This document shows positions 1 through 4,679 of a DNA stretch of 6,160 nt, one piece after another. The position numbers were made by a program, and so were the translations under genes. This stretch comes from Nanobdellota archaeon (GTDB lineage: Archaea > Nanobdellota > Nanobdellia > Pacearchaeales > GW2011-AR1): positions 1-6,160 of the forward strand of contig JAHILJ010000067.1 in assembly GCA_018897135.1 (NCBI GenBank), in the 5' to 3' direction. Below the pieces are notes generated by a model, which saw only the letters and a list, made by a program, of their open reading frames with translations, was not told where the DNA came from and ran no database searches. How positions within the stretch are numbered: position 1 is the stretch's first letter; every line of letters starts with the position of its first letter.

Positions 1-950
1 GAGCAGGAATAACCTATTTATTTTGCAAAGAAATAAATTCAGAAAATAAAGAATTTGCAAAACTTGCTGTTTTAGGAATGATTGGAGATTTAATGGAAAA
101 AAACATCGACAAATTAAACAGTGGAATTTTAGATGAAGGTGAAATCCAAAGAAAAAGAGGACTTCTAATTTATCCTTCAACTCGTCCATTAAATAGAACA
201 TTAGAATTCTGCTCCAGACCATTTATTCCAGGTGTAACAGGAAATCCAAAAGGGGTTCTTGAACTTTTAAGAGAAATTAACATTCCTACAAAAAATGGGA
301 AATACAAAAGTATAATTGAATTAAACGAAGAGGAAATGGAAAAATTAGTAACTGCAATAATATTAAGAAATCCGAAATCAAAACAAAAAGAAATAATTGG
401 AGATATTTTTTTAATTAAATTATTTAATAAATTAGAAGATGCAAGAGAAGTAAGTGCAAAAATAAATGCATGCTCAAGATTTGGAGAAAGCCAAGTCGCG
501 ATAAAATTGTGTATGGAACTTTCAGAAGCGAAAAAATCAGCAGAGGAAATTCATGCTAAATATAAACAGCATTTAATTTCAGGAATAAAATTCGCAGTTG
601 ATGCTGAAAAAATCACAGGCAAGGGTTTTGTAATAATTAATGCTGAAAAAAACATTAAAGACACAATGATTGGAACAATTGCAAGTATTTTATCTTCTTC
701 GCCAAATTATGAAGAAGGAACAATAATCACAACAATGGCACATTATGAAAATAAAATAAAAGTTTCCTCAAGAAATGTTGGAAGAACTGGTAGAAACGTT
801 AGAGAAATTTTAAACAATGTTATTGAAAAAATTGGGGGAGAAGTTGGTGGCCACGAATTTGCAGCTGGCTGTAACATTATGCAATCACAAGAACAAGAAT
901 TCATAGATTTACTACAAAAGAACTTAGAAATTGAAATTGTGAAGGTTTAG
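1..950 (+). CDS. DHH/DHHA1-family single-strand nuclease, RecJ-like (archaeal GAN type), 5'-truncated by window edge
   Basis: The reading frame is open from base 3 to the TAG at 948-950, so the gene starts outside the window; an internal ATG at 78 is not the real start. Near the left edge AGITYLF and, later, LGMIGDLME match the end of a DHH phosphoesterase domain (AGVAY..., LG.IGD). Next comes KRGLLIYPSTRPLNRTLEF and then FIPGVTG, which fit the middle of archaeal GINS-associated nuclease/RecJ-like proteins. The C-terminus carries the DHHA1 signature GGEVGGHEFAAG (about bases 835-870), which in this family binds substrate next to the DHH metal site. The DHH motif itself lies upstream and cannot be checked. 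Family members degrade single-stranded DNA or RNA from an end, and the GAN type associates with the replisome through GINS; that partner is inferred from the family. The gene converges on the HIT gene with a 4-bp stop overlap. The general family is confident, the GAN subtype moderately so. Confidence 0.85.
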   Translation, partial: AGITYLFCKEINSENKEFAKLAVLGMIGDLMEKNIDKLNSGILDEGEIQRKRGLLIYPSTRPLNRTLEFCSRPFIPGVTGNPKGVLELLREINIPTKNGKYKSIIELNEEEMEKLVTAIILRNPKSKQKEIIGDIFLIKLFNKLEDAREVSAKINACSRFGESQVAIKLCMELSEAKKSAEEIHAKYKQHLISGIKFAVDAEKITGKGFVIINAEKNIKDTMIGTIASILSSSPNYEEGTIITTMAHYENKIKVSSRNVGRTGRNVREILNNVIEKIGGEVGGHEFAAGCNIMQSQEQEFIDLLQKNLEIEIVKV

Positions 951-1387
951 GGTTTATTAAATCCCCCTTGAATTTTTTTGATAATTGGAATCAAAATTTT
1001 ATGAGATTTTTCATTAGAAGATAAAGTAAGTGATTTCCCATAATTGTTATCTTTCCAAGAAAGCCCATCAAAAAAAACTTTTTCTCTATAACGTGGAACA
1101 ACATGGTAATGCACATGTTCAACAACATTTGCCAACATAAAATAATTAAATTTATTTGAACCAAAGGAATCTTTAGTAACTTTTTCAAACTGCTTAGCAA
1201 TATTAAAATATTCTAAATGTTCTTTTTCCGTTAAATCAGAAAAATCCGAAACATGCCTTTTCAAAACAATTAAACTACTTCCTAAAGTAGGTTGCATGTA
1301 ATTTATTAAAAGTGCCCAATGTTCAAACTCCTTAATAAAAGTAGGATTTTTATTAGGATCTAAATTACATAAAATACAGTTATCCAT
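947..1387 (-). CDS. HIT-family nucleotide hydrolase or transferase
   Basis: This 146-aa protein carries the histidine-triad motif as EHVHYHVVPRY, with His91, His93 and His95; the middle His of the HxHxH is the usual nucleophile. Length is typical for a single-domain HIT protein. An N-terminal CILC pair (Cys4, Cys7) and the LKRHVSDF stretch (His45) match HIT proteins that bind a structural zinc. Known relatives hydrolyse diadenosine polyphosphates, adenosine phosphoramidates or similar nucleotide conjugates in the cytoplasm; the substrate cannot be told here. The segment before the triad reads NVVEHVH instead of the common GQ-x-V-x-HVH, so it is a somewhat divergent branch. The start is ATG at 1385-1387, supported by a TATA box 25 bp upstream. 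Its TAA overlaps the stop of the convergent DHH gene. It is transcribed away from aIF2-alpha from a shared 81-bp intergenic region. Confidence 0.9.
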   Translation of the reverse strand: MDNCILCNLDPNKNPTFIKEFEHWALLINYMQPTLGSSLIVLKRHVSDFSDLTEKEHLEYFNIAKQFEKVTKDSFGSNKFNYFMLANVVEHVHYHVVPRYREKVFFDGLSWKDNNYGKSLTLSSNEKSHKILIPIIKKIQGGFNKP

Positions 1388-1406
1388 AATAATTAATTTT
1401 CACAAA

Positions 1407-1422
1407 TATTTTTAAAGCTTTC
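1407..1422 (-). promoter_or_regulatory. Archaeal BRE/TATA promoter of the HIT gene
   Basis: Read on the minus strand, GAAAGC (BRE-like) is followed by TTTAAAAATA. The centre of the TATA box lies about 25 bp before the A of the HIT start codon, which predicts a leaderless or nearly leaderless transcript. No Shine-Dalgarno sequence precedes the ATG. Confidence 0.6.
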
Positions 1423-1432
1423 TCAACCACAT

Positions 1433-1447
1433 CAAAACTCTTAAAAA
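1433..1447 (+). promoter_or_regulatory. Archaeal BRE/TATA promoter of aIF2-alpha
   Basis: CAAAACTC followed by TTAAAAA (1441-1447) is a BRE/TATA candidate whose centre is 25 bp before the ATG at 1469. It lies back to back with the HIT promoter. The spacing supports ATG 1469 over the out-of-frame ATG at 1465 and suggests a leaderless mRNA. Confidence 0.55.
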
Positions 1448-1468
1448 CTAATTGTTTATTCTAAATGC

Positions 1469-2179
1469 ATGGAATTCGAAGAAGGCGATGTAATCTTATG
1501 CACAGTCGACAGAATAATGGGAACCCTTGTATTTGTAAAAATAGATGGAACTGACAAGGAAGGGAGCATTGTTTTAAGTGAAGTTGCACCAGGAAGAATA
1601 AGAAACTTAAGAGATTATGTTGTTCCAAAAAAGAAAATTGTTTGTAAAGTTTTAAGAATAGATTCTTCTGAAAACATTCACCTAAGCTTAAGAAGAGTAA
1701 CTCCAAAAGAAATAAAAGAAATAAAAGAAAAAGATAAACAAGAAAAAAGTTTGAAAAGTGTTCTGAAAAGTGTTTTGGGCGAATCATTTGAAAAAACAAT
1801 TTCTGAAATTGAAAAATCTGAAAACCTTTTTGAGTTTTTTCAAGAAGCAAAAGAAAACCCAAAAAAACTTGAAAAAATGTTTAATGTAGAAGAATCAAAA
1901 AAAATTCTTGAAATTTTAAATGCTCAAAAATCAAAAAAATCTATAATCAAAAAACAATTTTCTTTAAAAATTTCAGAACCAAATGGATTAGAACTAATTC
2001 AAAAAATACTTGGAAAAAAACAATATGCAGAAATTAAATATATTTCAGCAGGAAAATATTCTATAAAAACAGAAGACAAAGATGTTAAAAAAGCTGACAA
2101 TAAATTAAAACAAATAATTTCTGAAATTGAAAAACAAGCTAAAAAGATTAATGCAGAATTTCATATTAAAGAAAAATAA
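1469..2179 (+). CDS. eif2a: Translation initiation factor aIF2, alpha subunit
   Basis: The 236-aa product has the three-part layout of archaeal aIF2-alpha, where about 260 aa is usual. Residues 1-80 form an S1/OB domain, starting MEFEEGDVILCTV and containing VLSEVAPGRIRNLRDYV and KVLRIDSSENIHLSLRRV, which are diagnostic for the e/aIF2-alpha S1 domain. Residues about 85-165 are a lysine- and glutamate-rich helical domain, and about 166-236 are the alpha-beta domain that docks on aIF2-gamma in the family. With beta and gamma subunits it delivers initiator Met-tRNA to the small ribosomal subunit. The position matching eukaryotic Ser51, the phosphorylation site, is Ala40, so that control is absent, as usual in archaea. 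The helical part is rich in AAA codons, which produces a Phe/Leu-rich shadow frame on the other strand. The Nop10-like gene downstream (2654) fits the known archaeal aIF2-alpha/nop10 neighbourhood. Confidence 0.92.
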   Translation: MEFEEGDVILCTVDRIMGTLVFVKIDGTDKEGSIVLSEVAPGRIRNLRDYVVPKKKIVCKVLRIDSSENIHLSLRRVTPKEIKEIKEKDKQEKSLKSVLKSVLGESFEKTISEIEKSENLFEFFQEAKENPKKLEKMFNVEESKKILEILNAQKSKKSIIKKQFSLKISEPNGLELIQKILGKKQYAEIKYISAGKYSIKTEDKDVKKADNKLKQIISEIEKQAKKINAEFHIKEK

Positions 2180-2205
2180 ATATACTTTTACTATAAACAA
2201 TTATT

Positions 2206-2221
2206 ACAAAAAGCTTAAATA
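2206..2221 (+). promoter_or_regulatory. Archaeal BRE/TATA promoter of the Nudix-nop10 pair
   Basis: ACAAAAAGC followed by TTAAATA (2215-2221) is the most canonical archaeal BRE/TATA element in the window. Its centre is 25 bp upstream of the ATG at 2243, in the 63-bp gap after aIF2-alpha. It shows that the Nudix and Nop10-like genes can be transcribed separately from aIF2-alpha. Confidence 0.65.
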
Positions 2222-2242
2222 CGCTTCTGCTTCTAAAAAAAT

Positions 2243-2653
2243 ATGGAAGAACAAGGAAAATTTAACATAATCATTTTAGGAATAATTTTTGACCCAAAAA
2301 CAAAGAAAATATTAATTGGAAAAAGAGAAAATGACCCCTATATTCCTGAACTAACTTGGTGTTTTCCCGGCGGAGAACTTTTAATAGGGGAAGAAATTGA
2401 TACTGCACTTAAAAATAAAATTAAACTAAAAACAGGATATGATGTAAAAAATTTGGGGGCTTTTTTTTCAAAAACCTTCCCAGAAAAGAAAAATCTTTTA
2501 GCAGTTTATTTTTTAACAGAAGTTTTTGAAGGAAAAGAAAAAGCAGGAGATGATTTAATAGAATTAAAATGGGTAAGCCCTAAAGAATTAGAAAACTATT
2601 TTACAACCTCTTTTCATAAAAAACTAAAAGAATATTTAATAGATTTAGTTTAA
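2243..2653 (+). CDS. Nudix-fold protein with degenerate catalytic box (probable pseudoenzyme)
   Basis: The 136-aa length and order fit a single Nudix domain: an N-terminal strand NIIILGIIFD, then KRENDPYIPELTWCFPGGE (residues 28-45), the Nudix box at 44-66, AVYFLTEVF, and the C-terminal ELKWVSPKELENYF typical of the fold. The box GELLIGE (44-50) keeps the first Gly and Glu of Gx5Ex7REUxEExGU. The catalytic half does not survive: R-E is Asn58-Lys59 and E-E is Leu62-Lys63, while Gly65 remains. All three glutamates that hold the metal in MutT-type enzymes (E53, E56 and E57 in E. coli MutT) are therefore replaced. Pyrophosphohydrolase activity is unlikely; nucleotide or RNA binding is possible but is inference. 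The gene has its own TATA box and its TAA touches the ATG of the Nop10-like gene, so the two are probably coupled. The frame is intact and the codon use matches its neighbours, so it does not look like a decaying pseudogene. Confidence 0.85.
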   Translation: MEEQGKFNIIILGIIFDPKTKKILIGKRENDPYIPELTWCFPGGELLIGEEIDTALKNKIKLKTGYDVKNLGAFFSKTFPEKKNLLAVYFLTEVFEGKEKAGDDLIELKWVSPKELENYFTTSFHKKLKEYLIDLV

Positions 2654-2760
2654 ATGAGATTAAAATTTTTCATAAACAGCGACGGAAAAAAGCAGTATAC
2701 TCTAAAAGAGGAAATTAACAGACAAAAAACAAAAGATGCACATTATAAGTTTTTGAAAAT
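2647..2760 (+). repeat. 114-bp perfect direct repeat, copy 1
   Basis: These 114 bp are identical base for base to 4544-4657 (offset 1897). The repeat begins with the last 7 bases of the Nudix gene (AGTTTAA) and covers the first 107 bases of the Nop10-like gene. At the right edge similarity tails off (6 of the next 8 bases match); at the left edge it stops abruptly. Identity at synonymous sites points to a very recent duplication, gene conversion, an integration event, or an assembly join. Confidence 0.95.
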
Positions 2761-2779
2761 AAGAGATGCTTCTAAGTAA
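2654..2779 (+). CDS. Nop10-like small protein, copy 1 (H/ACA RNP component candidate)
   Basis: This is a 41-codon gene, ATG directly after the Nudix stop codon (TAAATG), ending in TAA. The product starts MRLKFFINSDGKKQYTLKE and continues KTKDAHYKF. The M-x-L start, DGK, YTLK and TK-x-AH-x-x-F spacing resembles Nop10, particularly the eukaryotic form that lacks the zinc-binding cysteines. Nop10 is a roughly 55-65-aa scaffold that binds Cbf5/dyskerin in H/ACA pseudouridylation particles. The position two genes after aIF2-alpha supports this, because nop10 commonly follows aIF2-alpha in archaea. It is short and lacks the conserved HPxRFSPxDKY tail, having only AHYKFLKIRDASK. The last six residues differ from copy 2 (4551). 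Nop10 is my best inference, and an unrelated small protein remains possible. Confidence 0.6.
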   Translation: MRLKFFINSDGKKQYTLKEEINRQKTKDAHYKFLKIRDASK

Positions 2780-2884
2780 GGATAGATTATTTTAATTCCA
2801 AACATAAAAGAAAGAAGTTTTGGTTTGGGGGTGAAAGAATAAAAGTGTTATTCGTGTTATTTTGGGGTTTTGTCAGAAAAAAGT

Positions 2885-2917
2885 AAAAGTATGACTAGTA
2901 TGACCAGTCATACTTTT
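2885..2917. repeat. Perfect 12-bp inverted repeat; candidate bidirectional terminator or operator
   Basis: AAAAGTATGACT (2885-2896) is followed by a 9-nt loop AGTATGACC and the exact complement AGTCATACTTTT (2906-2917), with one more T on the plus strand. The loop repeats the unit AGTATGAC, so the site holds two direct and one inverted copy of the same 8-mer. It lies between two convergent transcription units, which fits a bidirectional terminator. The three-unit design would also fit a DNA-binding site. Confidence 0.6.
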
Positions 2918-2964
2918 TGGATTTGGAGAGGTTAAAGAAGAGGAATTAAAACAAATTTAAATTA

Positions 2965-2990
2965 AAAATTGCAATGAGTTCGTTAGGGGA
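2965..2990. repeat. Short imperfect repeat bracketing the caspase cassette, copy A
   Basis: AAAATTGCAATG followed by GTTCGTTAGGGGA recurs at 4217-4248 as AAAATTGCAATG, 8 extra bases, then GTTCGTTGGGGA. Copy A lies 33 bp beyond the stop codon of the caspase-like gene, copy B upstream of the operon promoter, so the pair encloses the three-gene cassette in direct orientation. Confidence 0.5.
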
Positions 2991-3022
2991 GGAGAATTAA
3001 AGGTGTGCTGGGGTAAGTTAAT

Positions 3023-3676
3023 TCAAAAGGAAAGATATTCATTACCAATTACTTTTTGCCCTTCAAAATTATTCCATAAAACCTCTAACCAACGAGTCGC
3101 GCCAGGTTCTTTCTTTTCTTCCATAACTAAAATCTTCTTAATATTATCAATCATCATCTTTTTAGATTTTTTATCTGAAATTTTAGGATTATTACCTTTC
3201 ATTAAAAAACTAACTATTTCATTGGAAGGTTCCAAAAATAATTTTGCGAGATTATCCTTAGAAGGTATAGCCGAATGCCTACTATCCATCCAAAAAGAAA
3301 AAGGAGTAAAATATCCAATAAAACATCCTTCATTTCCATAAACCATTTTCTTTCCAAAATTAATGGCCGCATGGCATGCTCTTGCATAAACTAATTTATT
3401 TTTCAACAAACCAATATTTTTATCAACTGAAAAAATAATTTCTCCTTTATCCCCCTCTAAAGAATCAACATTTCCATGACCATTAATAAAAATTAATTTG
3501 GGATTTTTCTTTTTCAAATATTTACAAATTTCTCTTGAATTTGCTTGTTTTCCAGGAAAATCTTTATAAATAATATTTAATTTATTCGCTTCCTTTAAAA
3601 TTAAAGAAGCATAATATGAAAGATATTCTGTCCCATCATCATATTTTGGTCTAGTAACCATAAGAATCTTATCCAT
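3023..3676 (-). CDS. Caspase-like (clan CD) cysteine peptidase
   Basis: The 217-aa protein shows the clan CD/CHAT-like catalytic layout: a hydrophobic strand then histidine in LIFINGHGN (His67), followed about 34 residues later by a second strand then cysteine in LVYARACHAA (Cys101). The N-terminus MDKILMVTRPKYDDGTEYLSYYA gives the first strand and helix of a caspase-hemoglobinase fold. After the dyad come CFIGYFTPFSFW, then FLEPSNEIVSFLMKGNN and SKKMMIDNIKKIL, which look like conserved helices. There is no signal peptide or membrane segment, so it should be cytoplasmic. Proteases of this clan cleave after a specific residue and are often held inactive until triggered; neither target nor trigger is visible here. 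It is the last gene of a three-gene cassette and overlaps the 82-aa gene by 8 bp, implying coupled translation. The clan is confident from the dyad; the physiological role is unknown. A defence or regulated-death role is inference from the cassette and the adjacent HsdS remnant. Confidence 0.8.
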   Translation of the reverse strand: MDKILMVTRPKYDDGTEYLSYYASLILKEANKLNIIYKDFPGKQANSREICKYLKKKNPKLIFINGHGNVDSLEGDKGEIIFSVDKNIGLLKNKLVYARACHAAINFGKKMVYGNEGCFIGYFTPFSFWMDSRHSAIPSKDNLAKLFLEPSNEIVSFLMKGNNPKISDKKSKKMMIDNIKKILVMEEKKEPGATRWLEVLWNNFEGQKVIGNEYLSF

Positions 3677-3917
3677 TTTGATTTATTGTCTTTAACAATT
3701 TCCCACTTGTGAGAGCCCTTATAAAATTCATCTGCATAGTTATAACTTGATTTCCAATTTCACTTCCCGCACTAACTTGCTGAATAAGTTCATCTTTAGT
3801 AAATGTTCCCTCACTTCCTATTGAAAGCTTATAATTTGAAGGCATAAAATTAATTCTAGCTAAAACTAATTCCTTAATTCCTTCTTCTTTCTTTATTTTA
3901 TTTTCTTCTTCAGTCAT
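3669..3917 (-). CDS. Unrecognised 82-aa protein of the caspase cassette
   Basis: I do not recognise a named family. The first 13 residues are charged (MTEEENKIKKEEG) and probably flexible or helical. The core is about residues 14-72: KELVLARINFMPSNYKLSIG, then GTFTKDELIQQVSAGSEIGNQ and a helix ending in NFIRAL. A loop rich in Ser/Gly followed by TKDELIQ and an Ile/Met-rich helix suggests a small compact helical domain, not a membrane or DNA-binding element. There are no cysteines or histidines, so no metal site. Its ATG overlaps the stop of the 61-aa gene in an ATGA arrangement, and its own stop overlaps the caspase-like start by 8 bp. It could be an adaptor, inhibitor or substrate of the peptidase; this rests only on gene order. 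Confidence 0.75.
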   Translation of the reverse strand: MTEEENKIKKEEGIKELVLARINFMPSNYKLSIGSEGTFTKDELIQQVSAGSEIGNQVITMQMNFIRALTSGKLLKTINQNG

Positions 3918-4099
3918 ATTATCTCTAATTCATTTAATTTTTCTAAAATTTTTTTACCCATCAAAGTATTATTATTAACTTCAAAATATGCAACATCCCA
4001 AGTGTAAGGTTTTTTATCTATAATAACAATTATATCTTCTCTAATCTTTGTTGGAAGCTTAGAATAAATCTTCATAAATTTAATTTTTTTATCTTCCAT
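3914..4099 (-). CDS. Unrecognised 61-aa protein, first gene of the caspase cassette
   Basis: The product starts MEDKKIKFMKIYSKLP and ends KKILEKLNELEII. The pattern is a Lys-rich N-terminus, a short helix (PTKIREDIIVIID), the segment KPYTWDVAYFEVNNNT and a C-terminal helix. I do not recognise a named family. I choose ATG at 4097-4099 because it lies 25 bp from the TATA centre, the spacing seen for the other genes in this window. An in-frame GTG at 4106-4108 would add three residues (MII) but sits only 16 bp from the TATA box. The gene overlaps the next one by four bases (ATGA). It may be a regulatory or adaptor subunit; no sequence motif shows this directly. Confidence 0.7.
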   Translation of the reverse strand: MEDKKIKFMKIYSKLPTKIREDIIVIIDKKPYTWDVAYFEVNNNTLMGKKILEKLNELEII

Positions 4100-4120
4100 A
4101 ATAATCACTCTTTTTATGGC

Positions 4121-4133
4121 TATATAAGTTTTT
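4121..4133 (-). promoter_or_regulatory. Archaeal BRE/TATA promoter of the caspase cassette
   Basis: On the minus strand AAAAAC is followed by TTATATA (4127-4121). The centre lies 25 bp before ATG 4099, which decides the start of the first gene. It is the only clear promoter upstream of the three overlapping genes, so they should form one transcript. Confidence 0.6.
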
Positions 4134-4268
4134 TGATGTTTATATACATTATTATTTTAAATTATTTTCAAATCAAATTTTCATTAACGATTTCTAAGAT
4201 GATTATTTCTTCTTTGAAAATTGCAATGTGCAACGGGTTCGTTGGGGACAATTTAGAAAAGTTGGGGG
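4134..4268. other. Non-coding stretch between the cassette promoter and the HsdS remnant
   Basis: No gene is supported here. A plus-strand frame crosses it, but it has no promoter at the expected distance and runs antisense into the HsdS remnant. Two mutually exclusive small hairpins overlap inside it: TTGCA-ATG-TGCAA (4221-4233) and CAACG-GGTT-CGTTG (4231-4244). Confidence 0.5.
4217..4248. repeat. Short imperfect repeat bracketing the caspase cassette, copy B
   Basis: AAAATTGCAATG, then 8 bases absent from copy A, then GTTCGTTGGGGA. It lies 20 bp beyond the stop codon of the HsdS remnant and about 120 bp upstream of the cassette start codon. Its partner is at 2965-2990. Confidence 0.5.
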
Positions 4269-4547
4269 TTATTCTTTCTTGGCTTCTTTTTCTATCTCGT
4301 CTTCAACCATTTTTTTAGCTTTTTCTAAAAGTTCTTTTGATTCTTTTCTAAGTTTGAAAGATTCTTGAATTTTTTCAGAAATTTCGTTTTGAATTGAAGA
4401 AGGAAGAAGGGGGATTTTGATTTTTTGCAATTCATCTTTTCCTATTGCTGTTAAAATTGTTCCTCGGAATCCTCTCTCTAATAAGTTTTGAATAATTAAA
4501 GATTTGAATAAAACTAAAATAGTTTCTGAATTTAATTTATTTGAGTT
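4269..4547 (-). pseudogene. hsdS: C-terminal remnant of a type I restriction specificity subunit (HsdS)
   Basis: A minus-strand frame of about 93 codons ends in TAA at 4269-4271 and has no start codon at its upstream end. It reads NKLNSETILVLFKS..., then QNLLERGFRGTILTAIGKDE, then LQKIKIPLLPSSIQNEISEK, then QESFKLRKESKELLEKAKK and a Glu/Lys-rich tail. This is the typical end of an HsdS target-recognition domain (KIPLPPLxxQxEI) followed by the conserved helical dimerisation/spacer region and ...LRKESKELLEKAKK. A complete HsdS is about 400 aa with two recognition domains; only the last quarter or less remains. The homology breaks off where the second 114-bp repeat begins (4544), and the frame hits TAA at 4557-4559 just inside the repeat. 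No HsdM or HsdR is in the window. The remnant should be non-functional unless the missing part is elsewhere. Confidence 0.75.
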
Positions 4548-4657
4548 TAAATGAGATTAAAATTTTTCATAAACAGCGACGGAAAAAAGCAGTATACTCT
4601 AAAAGAGGAAATTAACAGACAAAAAACAAAAGATGCACATTATAAGTTTTTGAAAAT
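4544..4657 (+). repeat. 114-bp perfect direct repeat, copy 2
   Basis: Identical to 2647-2760. It carries AGTTTAA, which at copy 1 is the end of the Nudix gene but here follows the HsdS remnant. That suggests the 5' side was copied from, or once joined to, the Nudix locus. The right edge runs into the native-looking junction with EndoQ. Confidence 0.95.
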
Positions 4658-4679
4658 CAAAGATGTGGAAAGGGATTAA
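4551..4679 (+). CDS. Nop10-like small protein, copy 2
   Basis: A 42-codon gene whose first 35 residues are identical to copy 1 at both protein and DNA level; the tail reads IKDVERD instead of IRDASK. The same Nop10-like features apply: YTLK, TK-x-AH-x-x-F and no zinc cysteines. Its TAA (4677-4679) overlaps the stop of the convergent EndoQ gene within TTAA (4676-4679), the tight arrangement also seen at the DHH/HIT junction, so the 3' end looks like the original locus. No TATA box at the usual 25-bp distance is evident: upstream is the HsdS remnant, not the Nudix gene. It may therefore be poorly expressed or silent unless transcription enters from elsewhere. Confidence 0.55.
   Translation: MRLKFFINSDGKKQYTLKEEINRQKTKDAHYKFLKIKDVERD

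Larger units (their letters stand above)
2780..3022. other. Non-coding stretch between Nop10-like copy 1 and the caspase-like gene
   Basis: I see no gene on either strand in these 243 bp. The stretch contains a perfect 12-bp stem-loop at 2885-2917, a near-tandem pair GTGTTATTC/GTGTTATTT at about 2845-2862, and the first copy of a short repeat (2965-2990) that recurs at 4217-4248. Transcription enters from both sides: Nop10-like copy 1 on the plus strand and the caspase cassette on the minus strand. Confidence 0.6.

Noticed and set aside
991..1200. 69-codon minus-strand frame inside the HIT gene
   Set aside because: It is an alternate frame of the HIT coding strand; the HIT frame carries the HxHxH motif and the promoter.
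1461..1862. 133-codon minus-strand frame, rich in Phe and Leu
   Set aside because: It lies antisense within aIF2-alpha; its composition is simply the complement of AAA/GAA-rich codons, and it has no promoter or family features.
3003..3341. 112-codon plus-strand frame
   Set aside because: It is antisense to the caspase-like gene, which has catalytic motifs and operon context.
4133..4318. 61-codon plus-strand hydrophobic frame
   Set aside because: It has no TATA at 25 bp, overlaps the promoter of the minus-strand cassette and runs antisense into the HsdS remnant; its hydrophobicity comes from T-rich DNA.
2780..4550. Classical insertion sequence or integrative element with transposase or integrase
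   Set aside because: The island contains no transposase or recombinase frame and no terminal inverted repeats; the flanking repeat is 114 bp, far longer than a target-site duplication.
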